Source of the DNA: Cyanophora paradoxa
Taxonomy: Eukaryota; Glaucocystophyceae; Cyanophorales; Cyanophoraceae
DNA: 64,000 nucleotides
NCBI GenBank assembly: GCA_004431415.1
Contig: QPMI01000090.1
Coordinates: 62,001 to 126,000 of the forward strand
Reading direction: 5' to 3'
Part shown: piece after piece, positions 32,514-45,255 of the stretch
Numbering within the stretch: position 1 is the stretch's first letter
Layout: every line of letters begins with the position of its first letter
The notes under the pieces: model-generated
What the model was told of the DNA's origin: nothing
Database searches by the model: none
The model's input: only the letters and a program-made list of their open reading frames with translations
Translations under genes and position numbers: made by a program

Positions 32514-35500
32514 CTACAGGCAGGAGCAGGTGAGGGAGGCGGCGCTCTCCCAGGGCCAGGCGGCGGGGTTGAGGCCGGCGGCCCCCTGGAGGGGGAGGAG
32601 GTACGGCGCGAAGGGCGGCATCTTGAGGACGGCCGAGGGGGCGTGGCAGGGGAAGAACTCGCGCCCGGGGAGCAGCTCCTCGATCTCGTCCTCCTCCGCG
32701 TACGAGCTGAGGCGGGAGGTGCGGCGGGAGGCCCCGGGCCCCGCGCCCCGCGACGAGGCCCGCGAGCGGAGCGCGGCGGAGTGGCTGGCGGCGGCGGCCT
32801 GCGCCTGCGCGAGGGGCTGCGCGCTGCTGTGCCCCTCGAGGTCCGAGGCGAGGACGGCGCGCAGCCTCGCCCGGTCCCGCTCCGTCGCCGACTGCGCCAG
32901 CGGCCGGCGTCAGCGGCAGCGGAGCGCCCAGGGAGGGGCGCGCGGACGTCGCCGGGGAGCTCGGGGCGGGGGATGGAGGCGTCGCCGTCCAGGTCGCTGG
33001 CGGGGACCCGCATGAAGAGGAGGACGACCGAGGAGGCGAGCGCCGCCGCCCCCGGAACCACCGTCTGCGCCCCGCGGCCGCTCAAGGCAGGATCGACGTC
33101 GACGTCGACGGGTGCTAGACAGCTCCAGTTTTGATTTCGATTCTAGCTATAGTAAATTAACGGGCATCAAATTTAAAGTTTTTCACCATGGCGAGGGAGG
33201 AGCCGGCGCCGCTGGAGAAGAACTTCTCGAGGACGAAGATGGCCAGGCCCGACGAGAGCTTCTCGAGCAGCCCGTAGGACTGCGGGCCGACGTCGGCGGT
33301 CGCAGAATAAATGCACAGCGAGTGCCCCGCGAATCGCACAGGCAATCGATATCAACGCGAGCGCACCCCGTAGACGAATGCGGCCGAGTTGATGTACTCC
33401 CCGACGACCACCGCCTCGAGCATCATCGCCTGCCGCGCCGCCGGTCACGGAATTAATATACGCATAGTACGCGCTCGCAGCTGCAGAAGTACTAGTTGCA
33501 ACTTTTGCACACCGTGACCGCCACCCCCGCCGTGCCTGCGAAAATAAATACCGTCAGCGTTTCAAAACATTGAGAGTACCGGCAAGAACATCAAAGAGGG
33601 ACGCAACCGAGCCCCAACACGACGGTGATGGGGTACACGCAGTGACATTTCGGGGGCATGTAATAGTAGCTCGTGCTGGCAACGATGCACAAGATGGCTC
33701 CCAGGCCGTACCCGGCCTTCAGTCCCAGCCCGCGGTTAATGTACGGGAACCAGAAAGATCCTGATCATGAGGATATCGAATTCGGGAAGCGTCAGAAATT
33801 TTGCGAAATAATGCAATGCGTTTTTGGAGTCAATCTGGCGCACCGCACAATGATGCAATTTGAAGGAGCAGAGGTACAGTGGCCAGCTCCTCATTGTGAC
33901 GCTTTAGCATGGTGATCTGGGATCGACAGCGGGTACGCATTCATGATCAGAGCAATTGTGACACATGTACACATGACGAATTGTTTACGGGAACTGCGCA
34001 CAAGAAAGAACGGCATGAAGCACTGCGTAAGAACGACCACCAGCCGCGCACACATGAAAATAAAACCTGTCGCGCGCACGTGCAAGCGTGACCGTAAGTA
34101 AGTAAGTATCATAATTATTGCAAATTAGAGTCCAGTGAACTCGAATCCGAAGCATGTAATTATAAGGATGCACTGCGGCATATGTCTGCAGAGCACCTAC
34201 GCAATAAAATCGGCTGACGCGGAACCAGGCGGTCCAGTGCACGCGGAAGGCGTCGGAGTGGGCGACACTGCTCGAGCGGCTCGGGCGCTCGTCGCGATCG
34301 GACACGGGGAGCGTGAGAAGGAGCGGAGCCGCCCGGCCGCGGCCCTGCCGCTCCACGTCCGTCTCCTTTGTGAGGTCGTTGTGCCTCCTGAGGTGGGCCA
34401 GCGACGGCGTCTTCTTGCGCCAGACGCTGTGCAGCGAGACGAGGCAGGCGACCACGCCGACCGCCCCAATCGCCACCGCCGCCCATGCCGTGGTCTCCAG
34501 CTGCTGCGCCCGGGATCCCTGCGCATGCAAAGAGAATTCAGTTGAATGCAAACGCTAACAGCAAATGTTCAACTATTTAGAATTAAATACGTCTGACCGG
34601 GAGATAGCGGAAGGAGAGCCATGCAAGGGCGAAGACAGCGATGTTGGACGCCACAGTAAACGCGAATCGCATGGAGTTGAGGCGCAGTCGGACGAAGTCA
34701 TCAGAAGAAAGCTCTGGAACCAATGCCTGCGAAAATCAAGAGATTAATTCAGAAGATCTAGAATGCGGGTTCACGTTTAGAAATTAAAGCTACCATATGA
34801 GCCACTTGAACACTTGCCCAGCCGAAGCTGCGCTCTCAAGAGTTGAGCATACGGCGCTAGCGTCGGCGGGTATAGATATAGGGGGGCGCAATATATCAAG
34901 AACAACAAGAGGCAGCGCACTTGAAAATGGCGGCGAGGAAGGAGAAGTAGGCGACCTCGAGCAGGGGGCGGGAGCCCGGGGGCACGCCGGGCATGGGCGA
35001 GAAGATGAAGACGAAGGAGAGCCCGACCGTGAGGGAGCCGCCCACGATGAAGGGGAACCTGAATTCGAACCACGCTCTTTAATTTCAAAGACGAGCTGGC
35101 CCACGGCAAGGGACGATCTCGGGGCGAAGCAAATAAAAGGACACAGCGTTGGAAACCCCCGTCCTTTGAAAAACGAGCTCAAGCTGTGACAAAGTCAAAG
35201 AACGAACCGCTTCCCGAACCTGTTCATGAAATACGCTTGTTCAAAATCGAGTATGCTTAAGCTTATTATACGGAATGCGACTATTGATTTCGATCATGAA
35301 TCAAAGTTCACCTTGACTTGGAGCTGTCGGAAAGGATGCCGGCGAATGGGGTAAAAAATCCGTCGGCAATCTATCGATAATCCAATGATGGAAAATCGAT
35401 CAATACATATATTTATAAACATGTACACATCCAGCTTCATGATATTCGATCGGCCTGGCATGCGCATGACAGGATCGTGTGACGGACCTGGCCGCTGAGG

Positions 35501-36115
35501 ATCACAGTGGCGGCCCCGCTTGCCGTCATCCCTCGCTCCTATAATTGATGCATATGTTACGAATGAATTTAATGCAGGCAACTAATATAAGCACGGACGC
35601 GGGCCGGCGCCGCGCGGGCCGACCTGCAGGCTGAAGATGAGGAATGCGAACCAGAGCGACGCCGTCATGTCGTTCAGAATTGTGCCTGCGCTCTCGTGGT
35701 CAGATCTCGACGTCGATCATGACGACATGCATGAGCTTTCAACTTCGATCTAATCAACCGAGCAGCTCTAGATCTCATTTCCAATCAAATACTATGAATT
35801 GACCCAGTACGTGCACGACGACAAACCTGCTGCGTATCCGATGATCCTCGGGAGCGAGAAGTGGCCTCCGCGGCCGTGATCGTCATCGCGCGTGGCAGGC
35901 TTCGGGTGCGGCCTCAGAAGTGGGCTCTTCTCTGTTGCTGCAAAATCTGTAGTGATGGGTAGCTGCACGTTCTCTCTGCTCGGGCACGATATTGACACGA
36001 AGGGCGCGCCCTGCGTGTTCATGCTGGCTTTGGGATCTCTGGAGGTGTATCCATTCTCGCCGCTCCCTGCATGTACAGCTACCCGCGGCCGGGTCTCAAT
36101 CGTCTTGTTTGTCAT
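32514..36115 (-). CDS. MFSD12-like major facilitator transporter
   Basis: Start at 36115 (MTNKTIETRPRVAVHAGSGE). The cytosolic N-terminus contains EKSPLL, matching the acidic dileucine signal that sends proteins to lysosome or vacuole membranes. Membrane exons follow in family order: GTILNDMTASLWFAFLIFSL; AATVILSGQ; ADGFFTPFAGILSDSSKSR, the conserved QVADG-type cytosolic loop; FPFIVGGSLTVGLSFVFIFS; DDFVRLRLNSMRFAFTVASN; QLETTAWAAVAIGAVGVVAC; RATGFIFMCARLVVVLTQCF; GLGLKAGYGLGAILCIVAST; QAMMLEAVVVGEYINSAAF; YGLLEKLSSGLAIFVLEKFF. The C-terminal tail is Arg/Ser-rich. Animal MFSD12 moves cysteine into lysosomes and melanosomes; the substrate here is unknown. Exon order matches transporter topology, but exact borders are estimates. 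Confidence 0.65.
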
Positions 36116-38047
36116 CCCCGCACACTGAAGCTTGGGCTTGAGAAGCTTAAAGCTTGCAACACTCGCTCGATGACGAGCTGGAAACTCACTCTTCAGCGAT
36201 CGGCCGCGGATCCGGATGGCTAGACTCTGCTGAGAGACGTATACGTATATGTGCGCATGCGCGCAGCGATCCGACCGCTCAGCTGTCGACCGTCGGACGT
36301 ACGCGTTTGCCGGCGCCTGCAGCTGTCCGCTCTGCAGCTCTAGCTAGATCGATGGCTAGTATACTTGCGATTGTCTAGACTCTAGTAGACCTAGCGCTAG
36401 CCCGGGCGGCGGCGAACGGGCCTAGACTCTGAGAGCTGCCGCGCTCCTCAGGGCCTACCGTACGTACTACGGTACTACGGTACACGCAGAATAACGCAAT
36501 GCTGCTGATCATGAGGTGCCTGCCCGGGGCCACATGTACAGTGTGGCCGAGGCTGTAGGCCTGTGTGGCCCAGAGGCTGTGCCACGGTGCACCGTGGCAC
36601 GTGCCACGGTGGGCCCAGGCTGTGGGCTTGTGGAGCCGCACTGCCAGGCTGCACAGCTGGCGCGTCAGAGTCACGGCGTGAGCCTGGCACTGATCGATGA
36701 GCGTCGGACCTTCGGTCCTCACTGACTCCTCAGGCCCGCGGCCCGAGGCCTTCAAAGGCTTCGAATTCGCCGAGAGTCGGCCCAGAGTCGGAGCACTGAG
36801 CCGCTGACTCACTGGACTTATCGATCGGATTCGATGAATTTCGATCCTCACGTACGCGTGCACGACTCGCAGGAGTCGCAGGCTCGCAGCACGCCTGGCA
36901 CGCGTACGAGGCTGCCGCTGACTCGCATCAATGATGACGGTGATCGCATGCAGCCTGGCACTGGCATGGGCTGGCAGCGATCGCGATCGGTACCGGTAAC
37001 GGTACCGGTCACATCGACGCGGCCGATCATCGGATCGATTTCGCGCGAAGGCGCCGTTATTGCATGAAGGCGCGTGACGTCGACGTCACGTGACGCTTTT
37101 TTTTAGTCGTGTTTTCTTTCTTGCGAATTGCCGAAGTTGCCAACTTGGCAAGTTGTGAAGTTGCAACTTGGCAAGTGTGCTGTACATGTAGCCTAGCGGC
37201 GCTAACGCTAGCAGCGCTAGCGCCGCGGCGCCGGTGCGGCCGCCGGGCGCCGGCAGCGCGCGGGCGCCGGCCGCGCGGCCTGACTCACTGAGTCAGTGAT
37301 GCGCTGCATCATGCGCATATGCATGCAGGATATAACCTGCAGCTATCCTGCGCATGCCGGCGCCGCGCTGAGCCTGCAGGCTGCAGCCTCTGATGCGCAT
37401 CTGCGGGGATCATAATTAAGTGCTGATCACTCGGATCATGATTCACGCAGCGCATGGCAAGTTGGCACCGCACGGGCATCATGCGGCGCATGCGCATATG
37501 CATACCGGGTACCAGCTGCAGCTGCAGGCGCCCGGCTTTTGGTAGCCGTCGTTGGCCGTGCCGGCCCTAGCTATCGACGGACCCGAGGTCTATATATATA
37601 GGCTCTAGCATAAGTTTGGCTACGGCAATTAATTAAAATTAGCTTTGAATTCAGTGCTAGTTTCACGATGATCAATTCATTGATTTTAACAAGCTCGAGT
37701 CAGCTTCAGTACCGATACTATACTGATGGTCGACGTCGATGTCCTGATCATGACCCGATATCGATGACCGAGCGATACTTCCGATTTCAAAGAAAGAAAT
37801 TAAATGGATCGAACTCGATCTACAGAGATCTTAGCTTTGTACAGGTCCAGGTTAGAATGCGAAAAAGAATGCGACGGCCCTTGAATCCTGGACACGCGTA
37901 CGTTGGGCCTCCTAAAATAGTACGAGTAAAAATGTGTACAGCTCTAGACATACCTCGAACAGAATCGATGTGCGATTCAGCGCACAGGATCATGATTTGC
38001 ACTATCCTAGGAATGAACGGGCTAGCTATAGGCGAAAAAGCGAGTGC
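36116..38047. other. Long intergenic region dense in palindromes
   Basis: 36230-37560 is crowded with self-complementary words: GTGCCACGGTGCACCGTGGCAC (36581-36602), GGTACCGGTAACGGTACCGG, GACGTCGACGTC, GCATATGCATGC and GCTAGCGCTAGC. Frames such as 36375-36863 (minus) and 37668-38141 (plus, 157 codons) lack recognisable features. Confidence 0.5.
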
Positions 38048-41000
38048 TACATGTAGACAACTACCGATTGTCGGAGTTCAGAGAAGACAGCTACATCTGG
38101 GTCCCCAAGAACGCTGCTCGCGATCGGAGAAGCGACGGTGAGGGGCGAGAACGGTGGCGGCGGGGGCGGGAGAAGGGATGCGGGGGCACCGTAGTAGCAG
38201 ATGGGGACGGCGAGGACCTGCGCCCTCGTCGTCAGCCGAGCGTCCGGCGGGTCGCGATCGACGGCGCGCAGCGGTCGAGCACCATGCAGATGCACTGCAG
38301 GGGGAAGCCGAACTTGGTGTAGTCGAGGAAGCGGTAGCCGCCGGGCTTCTGCACCATCAGGTTCGTCTGCGGGGCGGGGCGCGTCAGCTGCCGGCAGGGC
38401 GGGGCTGGAGCTCGAGGGCGCGGGGGCGGGCCTGGTAGCCGATGGGGGTGGAGAAGTCGTGGGAGCCGGCGAGCATGAGGACGTAGACGATGGTCTTGAG
38501 GGCGACCTTCCCCTTGAGGATGTTGTACACGATCGGGAAGATGAGCGCCACGCACGCCTGGCCCGGCCCCGCGCACGCGCGTCAGGCGGGCGGCCCGGCC
38601 AGACGAGGGCGGGGGCGGCGGGGGCGGCGGGGCGGACGGCGTTGGTGATGACGGCGTTGAGGAGGACGGAGGCGATGTAGACGCCGAAGAGGAGGCCCAG
38701 CTCGGAGCCCTGCGCCCCGCCCCGGCCCCCGAGCCTCAGCTCGAGCCGGCGCGCCCCGGCGCGGGCGGGCGCGCCTTGAAGATGTCAACGACCGAGTCGG
38801 CGAAGGTGCGGGCGAGGAGGGAGCGCTCGAGGGCCGTCCCCACCCCGAACGCGCACGCTGCGCACGCGAGCGCGCCGCCGCGTCAGACGGGGCCCTCGCC
38901 CCGATCCCGCGGGGCGCGGGGCGGGGCGGCACCGATGCAGAGGAGGACGTCGGCGTTGATGTAGGAGAGGGCGCGCCGCGGCCGCACGACCTGCGCGGGG
39001 CGGGCGGGAGGTCAGCGCCAGGGCAGGGGCGGGGGCAGGGGCAGGGGCGGGGGCGGGGGCGGGGGCGGGGGCGGGGGCGGGGGCGCCTTGAAGGCCATCA
39101 TGAGGAAGGCGGCGACGAGGACGGTGTGCGTCAGCGACGGCTTGTTCTGCGCCCCCCGCACCCGTCAGGCGCGAGGCCCCGCGGACGCAAGGGGGCGGCG
39201 GGGCGCGCCTGGGCGGCGGTGGCGGTCCAGGCCTGGTACCAGAGGGCCGAGACCTCGTCCGAGACGGAGGGGAAGACGCTGCGCGCGGGGCCGCCGCGTC
39301 ACCCGCCGAGGCCGCGCGGGGCGGGGGCGCGCGGGGGCGGCGTGCGGACATCATGCCGATGGTGAGGAAGGCGGCGGCGGCCATCTTGAAGAAGGACGGG
39401 CGGTTGACGAAGCGCGCCGCGTCGTCCAGCTCCGTCACCTGGCCCCGGCTCAGCGAGGGGCGGCGCGGCGCCGGGCGGTCGGGGGCAGCGCACGACAGAG
39501 AACTCGGGGCGGTGGCGCTGCGCGTCGACGACGGCCGGCGGGCAGGCGACGAGCAGCCCGTCCCCGCCGAGGAGCGGCGTATCCGCCACGGGCGTCGTGA
39601 TCACCTGCTCCAGCCGCTGGATGCCCAGCACCAGGGCCCCCACCTGGCCGCCGCAGCCCGTCAGCCCGTGCCGCGCTCGGCGCTGGCGCGGAGCGGAGGG
39701 GAAGGCACCTCGGTACAAAGGCGGAGCTCGCGGGGGGTCTTGCCGGCGTACGGCGAGTTGGAGGCGACGGAGAAGTCCTGGGCGGGGGTGAGGCGGGGGC
39801 GCAAAGGGGCGCGCGCGGGAGCGAAGGGGCGCACGGCGAGGGTGAGGCCCTCGCTGCCCTTCTGCTTCAGCACGGTCTCCTCGAAGCGCGTGAGCTGCAT
39901 TCGCCTCGATCAGCGCGCGCAAGCCCGCCTCTCCACCGAAGCAAACGCGCTCGCACCCGCTCGCGGGCGACGGAGAGGCCGTCGGCCTTCATGAGCTCCT
40001 TGATGGCGTACTCGGGGCCCCTGCAGGAAACGGCGCGTCAGGGCGATGCGCCTCGACCCGACGCAGAGCGAGGCGGGCGGCGCACGTGTACTGGATCACG
40101 TCGCCGAGGGCGACGGTGGCGGCGCTGACGTCGAAGTCGCGCGCCGCGAAGGTGCGCCCGTCGCGCGCTGCCGGCGCGGCGGCGTGAGGCGACCGACGTG
40201 GACGGCGCGCGGGCGCGGCCGAGGCGGCTCCGGGCCACTCACAGATCCAGAGGATGGACGTGGCGGTCACGCTCTCGAGCCCGGACTCCTTGTACGACTT
40301 GCCGACGATCTTGGACCGCTTCGTGACCTGGCAGCGCGGCTTGCACTTAGACGAACCATCGAGAGCTGCGACGCGAGCAAGAAGGCGCTGACCTGCATGG
40401 TGACCTGGTACTTGCGGGTGCTCTTCTCCGCTTCAGCGTCCGCCACCGACTTCCTGCGTCCGAGGGCCGGTCGGCGGGCTGGCGCGCGTGCGCGTGCGCT
40501 CTCTTGGGCGGTGGAGGGGAGGGAGGGGGGACCTGTTGGGGAGGATGACGGGCCCGAGGGCGACGAGGTAGATGAGGCCGGCGATGGCGCAGGGGAGGCC
40601 GGCGATGCCGATCTCGAAGAGGTTGCCGAGGTTGAGCTTCGGCTCGCGCGCCTTGGCCAGGTTGTACGCGATCAGGTTGATCGACGTCCCGATGTACGAG
40701 CACGAGCCGCCCAGGATCGTCGCGAACTGCCGCCGCGCGAGCGGACTCAGCTGGAGAACGATGCCCATGGAGGCGCGAGGGGACTCGGGGGAGGGGCGCT
40801 CGCAGCGGCGCACGCTCATCGGCATCTGCAGGTACGACGGCGCAATCCCCGTCCGCTTGGAGTACCTGCCGAGGGGGGGGGAATCCTCAGAATGCACGCA
40901 AATATTCTGAAACTGTCTTGAGCGCACGATGAGATGATGGGGATCATCATGGCCACGATCGGCGTGTTGTTCTGGCACACGGGGCGGCGCCGTGAGCGCG

Positions 41001-42541
41001 CGCGAGCAAAGCCAACGGGGCGAGCGCTGGAGAGGCGGCTGGGCGCACGAGGAAGGTGCTGAGGAAGATGCAGGCGAGGCCGATGCGCAGGATCGCTATC
41101 CGCTTCGACTTGGGGTTCCCGAGCACCCTGCAGACACGGCGAAGTTATATTGAAATTGAGGCGAATTCAATGAAATTAGGGCTTCGCGCGCGAATGAATT
41201 ATTCAATCTGTGCTTCCGGAGTTCGGGCGCGGGGGCGCACCGGCGGAGGGCGTAGTCGAGGGCGCCGGTCTCCTCGATGCCGGCGGCGATGACGAAGAGC
41301 ACGCCGACCTGGCGGCGCGCGGCGGGGGCGGGGTCACGGCCCGCGGCGCGCGAGCGTGCCCCGCGGCGAGGGCGGACCTGGAAGACGCCGGCGTTGGAGA
41401 AGCCGGCGAGGGCGTCGGCCTGGGAGATGATGTCTGCGGGGCGCGCTCGGCGTCAGCGGCACGCAGCCGGCGGGGGCGGCGCGCGGGTCGCCGGCACCGA
41501 AGAGGAGGGCGGCGGTGAGGGCGGCGAGGAACGAGAGGCCGGCGGAGAAGTCCTTGACCAGCGCGAACATCAGCCTGCCGGCCCGGGGCGCGCTCAGCGC
41601 CCGCTCGAGGCTCCGACAGGGGTCGGCCGGGCCGGGGGGCCGCGGCCGCACATGCTCACCCGTACAGGATGACGAGCATCACGTGGCCCTTCCACTTCAG
41701 CTTGTCCTTCCAGACGGTGCTGCGGTGGCGCAGCTCATGGTCAGCAGGAGAACGGCGCAAGCGCAAGCTTGCGGTGCCGGCGAAAATAGAGCGGGCTGCG
41801 CACTTGGCCAGCGTCCCGAAGAAGATGGCGTAGCAAACCGTGGCGATCTGAGATGGGGTTGTGCGGTGAGATCGGGCTTGAGGCGCGCTGGTCCCGCCTG
41901 ATCACAGAGGGCCGGGCGCACGATGGCGATCTTGTGCTTCCTGAGGAAGGCGAGGAAGCCGTCGCGGGTGAAGAAGCGCGCGACGGCGGCCTTCTTCTCC
42001 GCGAAGAAGTCGCTCGCCTGCCGCGCCACGTGCCCGCCCTTCGAGGGCCGCTTGTTCACCAGGAACTCGCTCTCGAACGAGTTCTCCGAGGCCGGCGGTA
42101 TGGGAATGCTGCGCGCGGGGCGTGAGCGACAGCTGCAGTTCCGCGTCTACGGTGTACGCCGCGCCGGCCGTGCACGTGGCGCGCGCACCGCTCCGCGTAC
42201 GGCCGCTCGGGCGGGGTCAGCTCGCTCTCAAACTCGAATGTCTTGGTCTCTTGGCCGCTGCTCGTCGCGACGATAGGCGCCGAAGTCCAGCGGGACTGCC
42301 AGGAGTCGTGGTCCACTGCCGGTAGCGCTACGTGTGCCCTGCCATTGCCATCAGACGCGAGCGCACGAAAGCCGAGTGTGTGCACGAGTGCGCACCCTTC
42401 CTTCTTCCACTTAGATTCATCGATCACGCTCTGAAGCTCGGCGCGCCGCTGCTGGTCGGCCTCAAGGTCGAGAACTACTGCGGCCGGGGCCGTCGGCCGC
42501 GCGTCGGCGGCGGGCGCGCCGCTTGTCGATGCTGGAGCCAT
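38048..42541 (-). CDS. SLC13/DASS-type anion transporter with RCK_C-like domains
   Basis: N-terminus MAPASTSGAP at 42541, followed by a charged region (VIDESKWKKEGCALVHTLGF). Transporter exons in order: IAIVRPAL; FSAGLSFLAALTAALLFGAG; ISQADALAGFSNAGVF; VGVLFVIAAGIEETGALDYA; SKRIAILRICIASFLSTFLV; NNTPIVAMMIPIISSCA; FATILGGSCSYIGTSINLIA (SNT-type signature); NLGNLFEIGIAGLPCAIAGL; then a cytosolic block with RCK_C-like patterns (SVASNSPYAGKTPRELRL; LGIQRLEQVI; LLGGDGLLVACPPA). The second half resumes with FFKMAAAAFLTIGMM, GSELGLLFGVYIASVLLNAV, GSHDFSTPIGYQTNLMVQKP and GGYRFLDYTKFGFPLQ. This layout matches algal/plant sulfate-type carriers with a central RCK_C pair. Likely Na+- or H+-coupled sulfate or dicarboxylate uptake; substrate inferred. 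The exact C-terminal exon (stop 38048) is less certain. Confidence 0.82.
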
Positions 42542-43103
42542 TGTGTTTGACAAACGACCCGCGGACCGCGGGCGCTGGCGATACTTAACGTGTTCGGCGC
42601 ACGCCGCGCTCCACTCAAGCTTTGATATCTATAGCTAGATACGACGATCAGCAAAGATCGGGCGCGGCGGTTGATACTGCGATCACAACCGCGGGCGGGG
42701 GTGGCCATGGCTCCGAGGCTCGTGCGTTTCCGGTTCTCGCGTTTCGCAGATGCCCGTACCCCCGGTTTCATGCGCTTTGACCGCAAGCGGTACAGGCCCC
42801 CGGGCCCACTGGGGCCACCCCGCTCACCCGCGCGCCGGCCGCGGAACCCTCAGCTGGGCCTCAGGCTCCCGGCCGCTGGCGCTCCCCGCAGTACTAGTGG
42901 GCCCCAACAGTGGCCCTGGCCCATGGTCACCGTGTGTGACTGTCAGCTGCAGTGTCTCAGTGTGTCTGCCACTGGGCCCCAGCGCTAGCTGCAGCACCAG
43001 CGCTATCATATCACTGGCTAGAGCTCCCTCAATATATGCATGATCGTGCACGCGCTCTTGATTTCACCGCCGTTTCGAATTCCGATCCTAGGTTCGTAGT
43101 TGG
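42542..43103. other. Intergenic region between two minus-strand genes
   Basis: Promoter region of the SLC13-type gene and 3' flank of the glycosyltransferase-like gene. Open plus frames at 42671-43043 look like chance. Nothing else seen. Confidence 0.5.
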
Positions 43104-45255
43104 CTAGGGGAGAAGCAGGTGGGCGGGCCTGTGCGTCTGGAGCCACTCGTCCCCGTTGGCGTGCGGGTTCCAGACGCTCTGCAGGCTCCCAGGTGGGCCG
43201 GCGCCGGCGGGGCGGGGCGGGGCGGGGCGGGGCGGGCGGGGCGGGGCGGGGCGGGGCGGCGGCTGGGGCGGGGCGGACCTTGAGGGAGGAGCGCTCGACG
43301 CCGCGGCCGAGCAGGAAGTCCTCCACCTGCGGGGGGCCTCGCCGGCGCGCGCCGGGGCAGGAAGGGAGGGAGGGGCGGGAGGGCGGGAGGGCTCCGCGCC
43401 TTCTGGTGCCCTTCGAAGAGCGCCTTGTCGAAGCTGCGGCGGTGCGCATGCGGCGTCGGGCGGCGCGCGCGGTGGGGGGGGGGGGGGGGGGGGGGAAGGG
43501 GCGGGGCGGGGGCACCGCTGGCGCCAGTCGTAGTCGATCTTGTAGCGCGAGAGGCCGAACTTCGAGATAAGCTTGCCCTCCTTGTCCGTCTGCGCCGGCG
43601 GTTCGCCAGGGGAGCAGAGGCGAGGCAAGCGCGCGGCGCCAAGGGAGCGCCTGGCGGCGTCCGCTGCCTTGCGCCCCCGCGGGGGCCCGCACCTTGTGGG
43701 ACATGTTCTCGAACTCGACCCTCTCGAGGAAGAAGGAGCTCGAGACCTTGTCGTAAACCTGCGGGGTACAGCCGCCGCGTGTGAGTGGCCGGGGGGGGGG
43801 GGAAGTGTGTGTGTGTGGGAAGCGGGGCCGGGGGGGACGCAAGGCGCGCCTGCGCGAGCCAGGGATCCTGTCCCCAGTTCTGGAACGTGTTGTCGAAGAA
43901 GAGGCGACCTGGCGGGGTACCCCTCAGGTTGGATGGGGGGGAATAAGGCGGGGCCGGGCCGGGGTACCGAAAATCTGGAGGTGGACGCGGTGGACGAAGC
44001 AGACGACGAAGAAGCGCTCGAGCTCCTCGTAGTGGTACCTGTACCCCCATCGGGCAGCGCCCCGGGAGCGCGAGGGGTACAGACTCACTTGTCGTTCATA
44101 CCGACGACGCCTGCGCGCGAGGAATTAAGCGATGAGGTACGGGCCTCGTGGGGAGGGGTACGAGCGCGCCGAAGTTGGGGTACACGGGGTTGAGGAGGAT
44201 GGTGTCACGGAGGAGAGCGGGCCAGCCTGCCGGGGCGGGCGGCGGCGGTTCGAGCCGGAACGGGGGGCAGGGGGGACGGCGGCGGGGGTACCGGGTGTGA
44301 GGAACTTGGCGTCGTCGTTGACGGAGAAGAAGTACTCGCAGCCGGCCTGGCGCCGTGTGAAGCGTGGGGCCGGGGGCAGCGCGCAGGCGGGGGCTTCCTG
44401 GCGCACCTCGTAGGCGCTGCGGAACATGAGGTTGTAGATTGCCGTCAGGTTCCCCGGCGCGTTGTTCCGGAAACGGTACATCTGCGGAAGCGTCAGCGGC
44501 GGGGCCGGGGGCGGGGGCGGCCGCGGGGCCGGCGCGCCTCGAAGAGGATGGCGCGGCCGGCGATCTGGTCCTCGACGATGGCGCGCAGGTGGCCCCGCTG
44601 CTCGACGTCGTCGTACACCGCGTCCCCTGCGCGCCGCCGGCTCGGCGGCGGGCGCCGCGGCCGCGCGGCGCGGGAGGGGGCGCGCGCCCTCGTCGTATCC
44701 GAGCTGGACGATGTAGAAGAAGCCGTCGTCGTCGGACGTCGTCTCCAGCAGCGAGGGCAGCAGGTAATGCACGACCTGCAGCTCCGTTGCCGTCCTGATC
44801 TCCGTCTTGGCCGTCGTGCTCGGCACTGCGGGGCCCGCTGCGGATCAAATCGCGCCGGGAGCGGTCTGGACGGAAAGGCACGCACGCCCCAGCGCGATGC
44901 ACGTTCTCCCAGGCTCCTGCTTGTACGAAGAGGGACGGCTGATCAAGCCGTCGCCCTTGCCTCCCTGTGTGTCGACGTCGATGACATCTGCTGTCCCGCG
45001 CGCGGGGCCGAGCGTCTCCCGAGCCGTGCTCGCGGACTGCTCTATGACCTCAGGAACGCTGATTACTGGCTCTTGCTCCTGCTGGGGCTCCACGGGTGCC
45101 GCATCGTCCGCGGCGAACAGAAACTGCGCAGAGGCGACGTAGAGGCCGAACAGCAGCAATGCCGAGATGCATCCACGCAATATGGTTCCTTTCCGCTTGC
45201 GGAAGAGCGCGCGCAAGCGCCTCACGGCGGTGCGGACGCGCTTTATGGTGCTCAT
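43104..45255 (-). CDS. Type II membrane glycosyltransferase-like protein
   Basis: Start at 45255: MSTIKRVRTAVRRLRALFRK, then a single membrane anchor (ILRGCISALLLFGLYVASAQ) and a lumenal Pro/Glu stem, the classic Golgi glycosyltransferase layout. Catalytic exons: HYLLPSLLETTSDDDGFFYI; LRAIVEDQIAGRAILFEA; APGNLTAIYNLMFRSAYE; CEYFFSVNDDAKFLTPGW with a metal-binding Asp-Asp; LLNPVYPNFGALVP; RYHYEELERFFVVCFVHRVH; FFDNTFQNWGQDPW; VYDKVSSSFFLERVEFENMS; KLISKFGLSRYKIDYDWR. The DD motif, the HRVHL-type segment and the NWGQDPW segment fit GT-A nucleotide-sugar transferases. Sugar donor and acceptor are unknown. One intron contains a 22-base G run on the plus strand (43474-43495). Confidence 0.68.

Noticed and set aside
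36375-36863. 162-codon minus-strand frame
   Set aside because: It arises from palindromic GTGCCACGGTGC-type repeats and has no protein-like pattern.
37668-38141. 157-codon plus-strand frame
   Set aside because: Composition is irregular, no domain or splice pattern is seen, and its end overlaps the last exon of the SLC13-type gene on the other strand.
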